Part shown: in pieces, positions 35,932 to 47,444 of the stretch
Position numbering within the stretch: position 1 is the first letter of the stretch
Layout of the letters: every line of letters begins with the position of its first letter
Assembly: GCA_029204225.1 (NCBI GenBank)
Contig: CM055092.1
Coordinates: forward strand, 43,553,245 to 43,617,244
DNA from: Diphasiastrum complanatum
Taxonomy: Eukaryota; Streptophyta; Lycopodiopsida; Lycopodiales; Lycopodiaceae
DNA: 64,000 bases
Direction of reading: 5' to 3'
Translations under genes and position numbers: made by a program
Notes under the pieces: model-generated
What the model saw: only the letters and a program-made list of their open reading frames with translations
Told to the model about the DNA's origin: nothing
Databases searched by the model: none

Positions 35932-38455
35932 ATGGATAGCGGTGCTACCCAACACATGACCTCTCGCAAAGAATGGTTTACTGAGTACGCAGGTTACAAC
36001 AGAGATCAATTCATCTGCCTCAGAGATTCAAGCACCATACGCGTGTAAGGCAAAGGAAAAGCGAAGATCACATTCAACAATGATCTATATATTTGTGTTC
36101 CCAATGTCCTTCATGTTCCTCAGCTATCAAAGAACCTGTTATCAGTCTCTAAGATAAGATGAGGGCTACACTGTTACTTTCTCATCTGAGCAGTGTACAA
36201 TATTCGAGGAAGATACTACTCTGACTACATGCACTAGAGTCGGAAATCTTTATGTACTCTCTAATTCAGTTGCATTAGCTAGTATCTCAAATGAAAATGT
36301 AAATGATAATGCTATTCTGTGGCATAGTTGATTTGGACACGTGAATACGAGATCACTTTCCTATATGCGTTGTAATAATTTAGTTGATGGATGGTATTTC
36401 CCTTCTTCATTAGATAGGAAATATTTCTTTTGTGAATCATGCATCTATGGCAAACACTCTAGAAGCAAGTTTCCCAAATCACATTCCATCAAAACAAAGC
36501 ATGTATTGGATCTTGTACATAACGATCTTTGTGGGCCAATGCCAACTCCGTCCTTAGGAGATGCAATCTATTTTATCACTTTCATAGATAATTATTCTAG
36601 ATGGTCTACAGTCATGTTCATTAAGCACAAATCTAAAGCCTTTGAATGCTTCAAGAGATTCAAGGCCACGGCTGAGACACAAACGTCTACAAAAGTAAAG
36701 GCACTCCGAACTGATGACGACGGCGAATACATCTCTAATGAGATGTCCGACTACATGGCTGAACATGACATTAGAAGACAGTTCACCACTTCTTATTCAT
36801 CTTAACAAAATGAGATTTTAGAAAGGAAGAATCAAACTCTTCTCAACTCAGCCAGATCCATGCTACATCAAGCACACCTACCTGCGAAGTTCTAGGTAGC
36901 AGCTATTGCCACATCTTGTTACGTGTAGGACAGATCCAGCACCCAAGCCGTCAACAACAAAACTCCTCATGAAGTTTGGCATGGGCACAAGCCTAGTGTC
37001 AGCCATTTGGTTGTATATGTTTTGTTCACATTTCTAAATAGCTTAGGAAGAAACTGGATCATAGGACAAATAAATGTATTTTCATTGGCTATCCTGATGA
37101 ACATAAAGCTTATAAAGTTTATGATCCATCCACCAATGTAGTATTTGTCTCTAGGGATGTAATATATCAAGAACATACATACTATGATTTCAAACAACCA
37201 TCGATAAATGATGTTATGTCATTTCATCATAGTTTACATAGCATGGATTCTTCCAACATTGATTGTCCTTATATAGAACCTGCAGCTACAGCTACAGAAG
37301 CCGAGCACTCGACAATACTTGTCATCAGACCAGACCAAGCTAGCTCGAGCAGATCTGAAAAAATTCAAGAAAAAACATCATCGCATCCTGGTCAACCAAA
37401 TGTTCGCAGATCGTCATGGACTCGGACAATTCTTGAGAGGTATACACCTCAATCGTTCTGGACTTCATCAGAAGAACCAGAGAGCCTAGCCGAAGCAATT
37501 AACTCCAAGGATGTTGTGAAGTGACAAAAAGCTATGGAAAGCGAGTACAACTCACTTTTGACGAACCAGACCTGGACACTGGTCGACTGGTCGACTTCCT
37601 CACTCACAAGACAATTATCGAGAACAAATGGATCTTCAAGAAGAAGATCAACTCTGATGGTTCCATTGATAAATGGAAAGCACGGTTGGTGGCTAAAGGA
37701 TTCACTCAAGTCCAAGAAGTGGATTATCAAGAAAATTTTAGTCTTGTCATCAAGATGCAATCAATCAGGGCTCTGATTGCATTAGCAGCCACAGAAGACC
37801 TCGAAATGCACCATATGGATGTCAAGACAACATTCCTCAATGACAACATCGAAGAGGAGTTGTATACTTCCAACCGGAAGGATTTGAAGTGAAAGGACAA
37901 GAGCACAAAGTGCGCAAGCTGCACAAAGCAATCTACAGCCTGAAATAGGCTGCAAGAGCATGGTTCGATAGAATCAAATCTCATCTCATTCAATTGGGAT
38001 TTGCAAACAATTCAGCTGACTGTAATGTTTACTCAAAGCATATAGGCACCCATTCAGCTCACATAGTTCTTTACGTAGATGATGCATTTATTTTGTCTAA
38101 TGACACTTCTCTTCTGCACACTACTAAGAGTGATCTGTCAAAGGAATTTGACATGACTGATTCAGGAGCTGTCAATTCTTTGCTAGGAATTCACATTACT
38201 AGAAACAGGCTTTAGAAGAAGATCTATCTTAGCCAGTAGGCATATCTAAAAGGCATTTTAGAAAAGTTTCATATGTCTGATCTCAAAGCAATTGATACTC
38301 CAATGGATCCAAATATAGTATTGACTAAACCTACTAGTGCTGATTCTGATAATGAAGTACTCGACATAGCAAAGTACCCTTATCATTCACTAATAGGATC
38401 TTTGATGTATGCAATGTTGTGTACTAGACCAGATTTCATGCATGGACTCAAATAG
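35932..38455 (+). pseudogene. Copia pol from protease to RT, broken
   Basis: The most complete Copia pol in the first 40 kb. In order: protease active site MDSGATQHM (35934), LSKNLLSVSK, a zinc region (FCESCIYGKHSR), LVHNDLCGPMP, integrase core (FIDNYSRW; RTDDDGEY; EILERKN, all three acids kept), an acidic linker, RT (WKARLVAKGFTQ, MHHMDVKTTFLN), AARAWFDRIKS, VLYVDDAFILSN with the YVDD motif (about 38068) and CTRPDF near 38430. About a dozen stops and frameshifts, many readable as Gln-to-stop or Trp-to-stop changes. No gag, no RNase H and no LTRs are visible at its ends. Confidence 0.9.
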
Positions 38456-38489
38456 TCATCCATGGACATTTTAATAATGCATAACAACT

Positions 38490-38551
38490 TTTGGTAACCA
38501 AATGGATGTGAAATCCACATTCTTGAATGGTGACCTAGAGGAGGAAGTGTG
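38490..38551 (+). pseudogene. short second Copia RT fragment
   Basis: MDVKSTFLNGDLEEEV is readable at 38504-38551. This is the same RT block already present at about 37810 in the preceding element, so it comes from a different copy. Confidence 0.75.
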
Positions 38552-39266
38552 AAGGTTTTAGCATGTGAGAACTTCGCCACACACCCTACAGGATCTTACT
38601 GAGGTGTTGTGATTGCACAAGATTGATCAGAGAACAGTATACTTGAAAAATCTATGGCAAGAGCACAATGGCATACATCTAATGAAAAAAATCCAACTTC
38701 TCACTATGAGAATTGAATGTCATAAATAATTCTAAGTGCTTAGTATGGGAAAAACAGCCCGCTCTTGGGTAGAGAGAGAAAATCAATGAAAGAGAACTCG
38801 GGTAGAGAGAGAATGAGTCCAAATCACCAAAATCTCACTATTTACAATATGGCAAAACATGCCAAGCTTTCCCTACATGAGAGAGACTCAAATTTCTACA
38901 GTGGAGCTGCATGGAAAGTCCACTTAACTGAACTAATTCACCTACTAGAGATTCAAATGTGTAACTACATGCATGGATGTTGCATGTACTGCATGTCAAC
39001 TCATAGAATTTCCTAGACATGTGTAGATCACAAAAACCACTTTGCATGTTGCATGCACTGATTGCATGTGGCTTGCATGCATACAGTATAACATTGCATG
39101 CTATCTAAACTTCTGCATGTATCTACCTAACTCAAATCTGACCTATACTAGAAGGTTATGTTCTCAATTCACATAACTTTTATGTACAACATGAAATATA
39201 GTGGAAATAACCATGGACATGGCCCCAAACTCGAGATAGGAAGATAATATTTTAATAATCTTCACA
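38552..39266 (-). mobile_element. Copia 3' LTR (minus orientation)
   Basis: On the minus strand a polypurine tract (AAGGAGGAG) at about 39267-39276 is followed by TGTGAAGATTATT, the expected start of a 3' LTR, and the sequence upstream encodes RNase H. The far end near 38552 is approximate. A dense cluster of TGCATG motifs lies 150-300 bases into it. Confidence 0.6.
38970..39119. promoter_or_regulatory. cluster of RY (TGCATG/CATGCA) elements in an LTR
   Basis: Nine copies of TGCATG occur within 150 bases (starts 38970, 38981, 38990, 39043, 39050, 39063, 39074, 39095, 39114). The RY element is the known target of B3-domain factors of the ABI3/FUS3/LEC2 class. The position fits the U3 promoter part of the minus-oriented LTR. 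Confidence 0.6.
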
Positions 39267-39279
39267 CTCCTCCTTAAAA

Positions 39280-39770
39280 TCTATGTTCCTATCAACATAG
39301 ACTTTGAAATTAGGCCAAGGTTAGTCCTCATCTTGATAAAGACATTCTTGAGTAGGGCTTGGTGAGAAAATCTGCAACACAATTTGTAGAATCAACATGT
39401 TCCAGTGAGATCTGTCTCCCAATGACTTTTTCTCTTACAAAATGATGAGCTATTTCAATGTTTTTGCTCCTTGCATGGAAAATTGGTTAATGCAAGAGCT
39501 TGAGCAGAAATATTGTCATTCTTGATAATTGGAGGATCTTCATCTGCATAACACTTTAGCTCCAAAAGTAGCCTTTTGATCCATAAACCTTCTTTGTTGT
39601 CGTTGTAAGAGATTTGTACTCAGCTTCACAAGATGATAAGAAAATAGTTGTCTGCTTCTTTGATAGCCAAGAAACCAAGTTTCCTCCGAGAAATATAGTG
39701 TAAGCACTTGTGGATTTTCTATCCAACCTGTCTCTTGCAAAATTTGAATCTGAAAAAGCAATCATAGTAT
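39280..39770 (-). pseudogene. Copia RNase H fragment
   Basis: Minus-strand frames read SDSNFARDRLDRKSTSAYTIFL, NLVSWLSKKQTTIFLSSCEAEY and, after frameshifts, HFVREKVIGRQISLEHVDS and CVADFLTKP, the end of Copia pol. The fragment starts at about 39770, directly beside the helicase remnant. Confidence 0.85.
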
Positions 39771-39794
39771 TTGTTATAGTTTCTTACATTTTCT

Positions 39795-42470
39795 GTGTGT
39801 GTGCATATGATTGTGAGATCAAATTTGATCATTTGCAAGAGTTGGTCTTCTAGAACAATTTGTGTGTTCAACGTATTGTCAATCTCTTGCAATGTTGGTT
39901 TTCGAAATCTTATTGTGTTAAAAAAATGATAGGTACAAGATGTCAGATGAATGTCTAATTGAGTAATTCAAATGCATTTGAGTGGCCATTTTCCAATATA
40001 TAGATGTCGAAACGGTGACATATCAAGCATAGATTTTCTGCTCAATGTCTATATATTGCTGGCAATTGTGCATGATCATTGACTAGTAGTAAAATATAAT
40101 TTTTAAAAGGCTCATTGCATGGATTGGATTTTATTTGATTTATTTGAAGCACAACAAGATGCAATGTCTGTGCGGCCATCATGGACATCTCGTCAATAAC
40201 AATAAAGTCAGCGACAAATGTATGTCAGCTGACATTAAATTCTATATATATAAGCCATTAACAAGGATGGAAAACATGTTGTGCATTGTTCTTGCATGTT
40301 TGCTAAATCTTGATGCAGCGACACCAATAGTGAGCACAAAGCAATACAGATGTGTTCGTCTTCTAAAGCGAGTATGCTAGATACTTTACCAAATGCGTTT
40401 TTCCACTTCCAAGCGTACCTGAAAGCACAAAAATACCCGAAGTTTCTGACATCAAAAGAGAATAGATATTTTTTTTGTTCACTTGTCAATGAGGTATTTC
40501 CAAGAAATTCAAATTCGTGTAAAATACCCAAGGCGTCCTTGGTATATTTTGTCAAGATGTCACATGTCATGACAAAATGATTTGTGTTGCAGTAGAATGG
40601 TCATGATCTATTGTCGTTGCTCATCTTGAAGCATTTGTTTATTTGTATAATCCTCAACATGGCATTCAATATCTCTTTCATTTCGAATGATACCGCGCAG
40701 TATGCATTCTGTGTAGTACGAGCCATCTGTGTTGACAAAGCTCCAAAGCTCTCTTTCTTTTCGGAACTCGCATCTTTCTGATAATATATTTAAAAAAAAT
40801 CATTCAGTTTGATATGTTGGATGGTAATTTGTGAATCTGACTATTCTATTGTTTTTGTATAGATAGTATCCTAGCTAATCAATATATAGTCCTTTTTGAC
40901 AAGATCTTTTCTCTGTTACAATGAGTTGATGCCAATAGTTACAAAAAGTAATGGTTTTGAGGACTTTAGGCCTACATGTGTAGATATCGATTGAATTAGT
41001 AGGATTGTGTTGTTAAAACTTACAAATTTGTGATGCAGTTCTGGTGGAGAGCTGTTGATGTATCGGATTGCTTCGCTTTTCTTGATGATAGAGATTTGCA
41101 AACAAATGAAGCTAATTTCTGGTAATGATATTGGTTTTTTCAAAACATAACTAGATATCAATTTCAACACGTTTTCGTCTGAATGGTTCAATCCTATTTT
41201 TTTGGCATCAACTGCATTCAAATTCAATGGTCCTATAGGTTCTAATTTCATCGCACATTTTAAAACATAGTATGACCAACTCGTGTTTGTGATTCGTTGT
41301 AGATTCATGTGTGCTTGCCATAGCAGAAGCACTGTTGGATGGTAGGGGACCACATTCCGATTTCGTACCTTGGTTGAAAACATTTGCATCATTCGGTTCT
41401 TGTGTCGACTTTAGTACAAGATATGCATACTTCCATATTTACAAATCTTGTTTGATACATGATAAGCAATATGGTGGGAATAATATAAATGGTGAGAATA
41501 GTGTGGCAACTCTCATTTTTATGTAATCTATGTAATGTATTTTGCCATTGTAATATCCATGTCCAAATGGAAACAAGAATGGAAAGATTGTGCTTTCTAA
41601 ACTAATAAATAATTTTTCTTTAGTTGTTACTACCAAGCCAAATATATTAGTTTTGAATATTAAAATCTCATTTCTTTCATGCGCTGAATTCCTTAATCGT
41701 AAATTTGAATATGTATATATGTCATTTTTTTTTTTTGAAAATCATGTGTTTTGCTAGAAGGCGTTATGTCCTTGCAATATGTATACTCGTTCGAATGGAT
41801 CACTTTGTATGTTTTGAAATCTATCCATTTCTGTGTCCAACATTTTTTCAACCGATGCTAGCAATACGAATGGCAAGCTTTGAATCTAGGAGCCATATTC
41901 AAATACACTCAAAAAAGTTCGCAAGATTGGATGATGCAAAAGATTGTGTTCTAAAACATTTTGTATCTCTTCCATGTCATGATTCTTATCGCATTTGTTC
42001 AAATTGCAAGCGATAAGACTATGATCTGTTTTCAATGTGCCCTAGCACAAACGGGTTAACACGTCGCATGACATCTATCAAAACGTCTAAGACCGATAAC
42101 AATTGTAAGTTTGATACATTTGTTTTCAAAATGGATTGTATATATGCAGGGGAAGAAAAAAACTATGTATTTTATTCTATCTGGATAAGCCTTACATAAA
42201 GGACATGTATGCCAACTCATTTGTTTATCATTTGCATATGTATACTCCCACATAAATGTGTTGGCTATTGCATATGGTGGGATAGCTCGACCCATATTCT
42301 TAGCTTTCATGTCTTTTGTTTGGCTGAAAAAAGTGACATTTCCGCTTGAACAACATTTCAATAGACCAAGAATTTCATTGCAAATATTTTTCCACAGAGT
42401 TTGAAATCCAGTCATGTTCAACCACCCATCAGAGTAAGGAGCAAATTCTTTTTTCTTTTTTTCCATGACT
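39795..42470 (-). pseudogene. Helitron-type Rep/PIF1-like helicase, broken
   Basis: Minus-strand order: an N-terminal block with RAIPPYAIANTF and CPLCKAYPDRI (42466-42056); a Helitron-like N domain with FPFLFPFGHGYYNGKIHY and KMRVATLFSPF (41636-41439); a central block with RNVVPYHPTVLLLWQAHMN and SYYVLKCAMKLEP (41392-40916); then a PIF1-family helicase with GTLGSGKTHLVKYLAYSL (Walker A, about 40410), IVIDEMSMMAAQTLHL (Walker B, about 40190), a DHAQLPA motif and IRFRKPTLQEIDNTLN (about 39870). Rolling-circle Helitron transposons encode such fusions. Frames are broken at many points and no complete HUH motif was seen. The ends (5' TC, 3' CTRR hairpin) were not located. Confidence 0.8.
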
Positions 42471-43384
42471 TTTTCTCTGACGTCTTTCAGTTAATGCTCA
42501 TTTTGATCGTATTTGTGGTTGGTTTTGCATGGTCTCTAATAGATCTAGTATGGGAGTTGCAAAGGTGAATCAAAAAATTTGGACTTGTTTTGGAGAATTT
42601 GTAATTTGCTAGTCGCTATCTTTTGTTTTATGCCAAAGTATGATATGTTGAATTTCGTTTCACACTAATTTGAATTATCGTGCATACTACAATAACATGA
42701 AACATGTATCAGATGTTAGTCAATGTCCAAAAAAACATAAAAAAAATTAACAAACCTATTTACGGGGAAAATACAATAGTTTATGAGCTAGTCATTTTTC
42801 ATTAATATTAGCATTTGTGTCAACAACTATGCTATTTTTCTAGTCAATTGCAATATGGTGGAACGAGATGTGGTGATTTTCTTATGAAGATTATAAATTG
42901 GGAGATACACATGTCTGTCAAATCTATGATGCTATATGACGTTTGAATTGGTTAATTGTATACACAATTTTAGTTCGCATCTCTATGAGCTATTGAAGCA
43001 TCTGACTTTTTACAATTGAGTGATGATAGATAGTTAAAAAACAGGATACGCAAGTAAAGATGGACCAAAAAAACAAACCCAACTATTTAGATACATCCGA
43101 CTATGTTTGATATTTTTTGGGCCTTGTTGGACGTGTTTTAATTTTTTTATGAGAATTCCATTTCAAGTAGCTCTTTTATCATTGAGTATATGAAGGTTAA
43201 CATGCAAACAATTGAGGCCATTTTGTGCAAAGTTGATGCTTGGTTTTCACAGAATGAATTGTACAATTGATTCAAGCACATGGATTCTACTTTGCATCTT
43301 TTTGTGCTTTTCAAGGAGCTGAATTTTGACAATTGAGTCATGAAAATTAATAACGATATCAACATGACTCAAATATGGATCTAA
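42471..43384. other. AT-rich sequence beside the helicase remnant
   Basis: No gene is recognised. It may include the untranslated 5' part of the Helitron-like element. Confidence 0.4.
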
Positions 43385-44350
43385 AATCAATCTTTATTTA
43401 GAAAGTGGTTGTTTTCAAAAATAAGAAGTGAAAAAACATTGCTTCTAAGAACACCGAGTGAGTTTCGTACAATATTTGGCATCTTTCAGTATTGTTAGTT
43501 GTCATAGAGCCATCTTTTTGTACAAATAAGATGGCAACATAAGAGGTCATGATTACGCTCTCGAAATTATAAACTAGGAGATTTGCCTTTCTTCTAAATG
43601 ACAATACAATGTCACTTCTAATTTTTTATTTTCTTATTCAAAAGCATAGCCTTATGCCTTTGAGACGCTGCACATTTGTGGCACTGAAATGCAATGCTTT
43701 CTCTAACATGGTGTCATAATTTGTGGCTTCAAGGCAAGAAGTGGCTTTGCAACTTGAGGCATTCATTGAACATGGCTATTGGAGCCAGAAAAGCTCAGTT
43801 GCGCATGTGTGGACGTGCATACTCTTAGGCTGATTGTGCACAAAATTGATGTTTGATTCTCGAACTATGGGCTATACAACTGATCAAGACATGAAAAATC
43901 AGAATCATATCAAGAAAGACTCGAAACATTTTGTATTTGTATAGATATGGATAGCTATGATGGGAGATGGACTCCTTGATGGCTCAAGTATTAATGTAAA
44001 ATCAAACTTTGGGTAGAAAATGATTGTTTTTAAAAATATAAAATAAAAAGTCATTGCTTTAAAGAACATTGAGCGAGCTTTGTACAATATTTGACATCTT
44101 TCGATATTGTTAGCAAATGTTAAGAAAAGTCAGTTGTTAGAGAGCCATCTTTTTGACCGAATATAGGATGGCATTCTTCATATTTCATTATCGTTTGGGA
44201 GAAGAATCTCCTAGTTTATAAATTTTAGAGAAAAATCGCCAATTGAAAATGCAATTTGCCAAATGCCATGAAAATTTTCAAATACTCTAGAAAGCTCGCT
44301 TAATGTGTACTTTAGCAATGATTTTTTATTTGTTATTTTTAAAAATGACC
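43385..44350. repeat. three copies of a roughly 150-220-base AT-rich repeat, two direct and one inverted
   Basis: Copies at 43385-43610 and 44000-44240 share CAATATTTG(G/A)CATCTTTC and the phrase AGAGCCATCTTTTTG. A partial reverse-complement copy lies at about 44190-44350 (AGCTCGCTTAATG, CTCCTAGTTTATAAATTT). The inverted pair can fold back. This suggests a MITE-like family, but no terminal motif or target duplication was defined. Confidence 0.6.
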
Positions 44351-44650
44351 ATTCTCACACAGGTATAGTAACGCGATATATGTATGTGATAAACGTGTGG
44401 TGTGGAGTGACGTGTTGGCTAGACATGTAAGGATCAGATTGCATAAAGTATATGTCAAACATGAAAAGACAAAGTTGCAAGCCATCGTTTGATAACCTTC
44501 AGGCTTGCTTTGGAGGTAGCCTATATTATCTCCTATGTGTGTTCATTCATATCTCTTACATGTCTTCATTGAAGCAGTGTCTTCATTAAGTCCTATGCAA
44601 ACACTTGGTTTCATGGCAAAGAATTATATACTACAAAAGGCCATTAAATC
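44351..44650. other. sequence without recognised features
   Basis: No open frame or repeat is apparent. Confidence 0.4.
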
Positions 44651-46140
44651 TTATGCAAATATTTTAATTTCATGCCACATGGACCAATCACGGTAAAAAT
44701 TCAGCTTTCTGATAGGAAGATCCCCCTTGCCGCCACTGCCTTGCCCCTCATTGCCTTTGTTCGGAAAGTACTTTCTCTTCTTGTTGTTACCGCTACTTGA
44801 TATGACCGAGCTTGGATTGTTCAGATTGAAGGATCTTGTTTTCTTGCTTGTACTCTGGAAGTATTTGTCCTGCAAAATAGAAAAGCTGGGTTTTTTCAAA
44901 AGGCGTTCAATTTCTCGAATCTTTTCAGCATCGCCAAGGTGTGCGAGAAGCTTAGTAGTGGGGTTCATGGAAAGTTCAATGGCAGCATCAATCATGTGTT
45001 GTCGGATATAAAGAAAGACAAGGTAGGATTTGACAACATCTATAGCAGGTTTATAAAACCAAAGGAAGAAGGCATTAAGCTGATTTTGTAGAGAAACACC
45101 AGAGAAGAATTTGGAAAGATTATTCATTATGTACTAAATAGAGTGATCAAACCAGATAATAGAAGAATTGTTTTTGCATTTGTCACCACACCTGCACTTA
45201 AAGAAAGGTCTTTACCAGTTCCAAATTCTAGCTTGATGCAGGTTGATCCTATTGAAGCCAGTGTCAAAGTGGCCCCTAGTTCTAGCCGAGGTCTACTTAG
45301 AAGTACATCTCAAGGGTTCAAATCTGATCATTTTGATGACAGTATCAAAGGCAATATGAGGATCAAAGGAAAGATTCTTATGTAAAGCGGCAAGTTTGCA
45401 AGCTTGGACTTCTACATCAGTAAGATGAGAGAGAGCGATCCAAAGCTCAATAGGGATGGGTGCGAGAAAGTTGACAGAAGGTAGGCTCCAAAGTTTATAA
45501 GCAATTTTTGCATATTTAAACTCAATGATACAACTAGGTACCAAAGGTACTTGGCGACTATTGGCTTGACAAAATTCAAAGGCGGATTGATTTCCCACTT
45601 CACAGATTTTTTGTAAAAGAAAGACTCTAATTGGGAAGCACTATTTTCATCAAGGTCTTCGGTAAAGATCAAAGGGTGAGACGAAGTAGGAGAAGCAATA
45701 GGGAGAGGGGTATTAGCAGTAGAGTCACCATTTTCTTTTTCCAAGCAGGTAAATACTTTTCAAATATGTAAATGGCAGAATTTTTCTTCAGCAGAAATAC
45801 GTTCAGCATTGTTTGAGAGTTCCATATAAATTTTTTCAACCATGCTTAAGGTTTTCTTATTTTTAATAAAGTCCATATAGATTCTGATCCAATCCGTGGT
45901 GGTCATCAAGTCAACAAGACAAAAGATTTTATCATCCAGGCCAGCAACATTACAAGTAGTCATATCATAAGTAGTAATCGGTTTGTGAACATCAATAGCT
46001 TTCTTCATGCAACATAAAATAGTCCGGACAAAGGGACTAGGAGGAGGAAGGGGCTCCCCATAGCCAAGAGCAATTGCGTCATGAAACCATTTTGTGGACT
46101 AAACCATGAAACAGACCTGGTTAGCCATAAAATACAAGTA
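44651..46140 (-). pseudogene. unrecognised broken gene, about 1.5 kb
   Basis: Four minus-strand frames follow each other in coding-like order with short breaks: 46140-45760 (FHDAIALGYGEPLPPPSPF, LDDKIFCLVDLMTTTDWIRI), 45744-45560 (Ser/Pro/Glu-rich linker), 45590-45293 (YKLWSLPSVNFLAPIPIELW, HLTDVEVQACKLAALHKN) and 45127-44651 (DAAIELSMNPTTKLLAHLGD, then a Lys/Gly/Ser-rich basic tail). Balanced hydrophobic and acidic composition and a basic C-terminus suggest a real former protein, perhaps nucleic-acid binding. I do not recognise the family. An unfamiliar retroelement or viral structural protein is possible but unsupported. Confidence 0.5.
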
Positions 46141-46439
46141 AAGGTAAAGGTTTGGTATTACCCCAACCAAAGGGTAGTCGAGGTGGCATCAAAGATACTA
46201 GAGAGAGAGTAACAAGATTTCACATAGTCCCTGTTGACAAGAAAAGACCAAACTCTTTGAACCCTTCAATTTAAAGCATAATAGGTAAAATCAATGTTGT
46301 ATAAAGTCTAACAGTATAGAGAGTACCATAAAGTGAAACAAGTCCTAAGAGATCCAACTGTTTGTAGAACAACTGATCAGACAGATCTTGATTCTACCAA
46401 CAAAGCGCACAGTTTACTTGACAAAGGATGAGAAAGAAA

Positions 46440-47326
46440 CGGACGCGAACTCAAAACATTTCTATTCGTGACCAACTCGCAAAAGTTCATGAAGGATTCG
46501 CGAAATTTGTCTTGCAGTCAACTCAAAAGATTCCCAAAACAATATCTTGTGGAAGCTCGTGGCTTTCTTGTTGAAGTTTGAAAGATTCGCGAACAAAATC
46601 TTTTCGTGAAATTTCTCTGTTTTTTGGTCAAGCCTTAGATGTCGCGAAAATGTCGCAAACAATTCGTGAAATATTCTGGATTGTTCTTCAAGCCCACCTG
46701 TCACAAAATTGTCTCGAACAGTTCATGAAATATTCTAGCTTCCTTTCAAGCTCAAGAATTGTCATCTATCACGAACAATTCATGAATGACGAAAATGTCG
46801 CGAAGAGACAAGTATCGCGAACAATTCACGAATCATGAAGCTGAAACGAAGAGACAGACTATCGCAAAATATTCGCAAACCAAATCTATTCAACCCTGAA
46901 AACAGAGCGTCTATTTGAATATCAACCGTCGTAAATGGTTAGATTTCTACTATTACAATATTAAAAGGCCAAAAGACCTGTAGCAATATAAATACATATG
47001 CATTACTTGTTGAAACTAACTCATTCAGAGACACAACAATGAGATAAAACAACAAGAGATGTATATTGATGAATCAGATTCAGAGTATAAAGATTCGTCT
47101 TTGATCAGTAGTTTCTTATTGTCTAATGGTCTTGAGTTATCTCATACTTCCACATATAGTATCTTACTTTTGCATATAATTTTTGCACGCATATTCAATT
47201 AGAATAAATACTGTTATATTAGTATATAGGCTAGATAAAGTCGCGATTAAAGACACTAATATTAGTTTGATTTACTCGAACTTACATCGTGTTCTTTGTG
47301 GAAGAATAATTGCTATCTTTCCTACA
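46440..47326 (+). mobile_element. 5' LTR of the outermost Copia in the nest
   Basis: The segment ends CCTACA one base before the primer site TGGTATCAGAGC (47328-47339), with gag beginning at 47445. About 240 bases of it (46556-46793) recur at 59696-59929 after the integrase, which marks them as LTR sequence. It is rich in CGCGAA and ATTCGTGAA-type words. The left boundary is uncertain. Confidence 0.65.
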
Positions 47327-47444
47327 GTGGTATCAGAGCATCATCGGAATCAAAAGTTGATACAGTGGTATCTTCGTATCCCTCTCATCATTCTTTATAC
47401 ATGCATCAATAAGCCGCTATTTGGAGGTTATTCAGAATTAGAAG

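Noticed and set aside
41311-42016. Plus-strand frames over the helicase region
   Set aside because: They are antisense shadows; the minus strand carries the Helitron-type domains in order.
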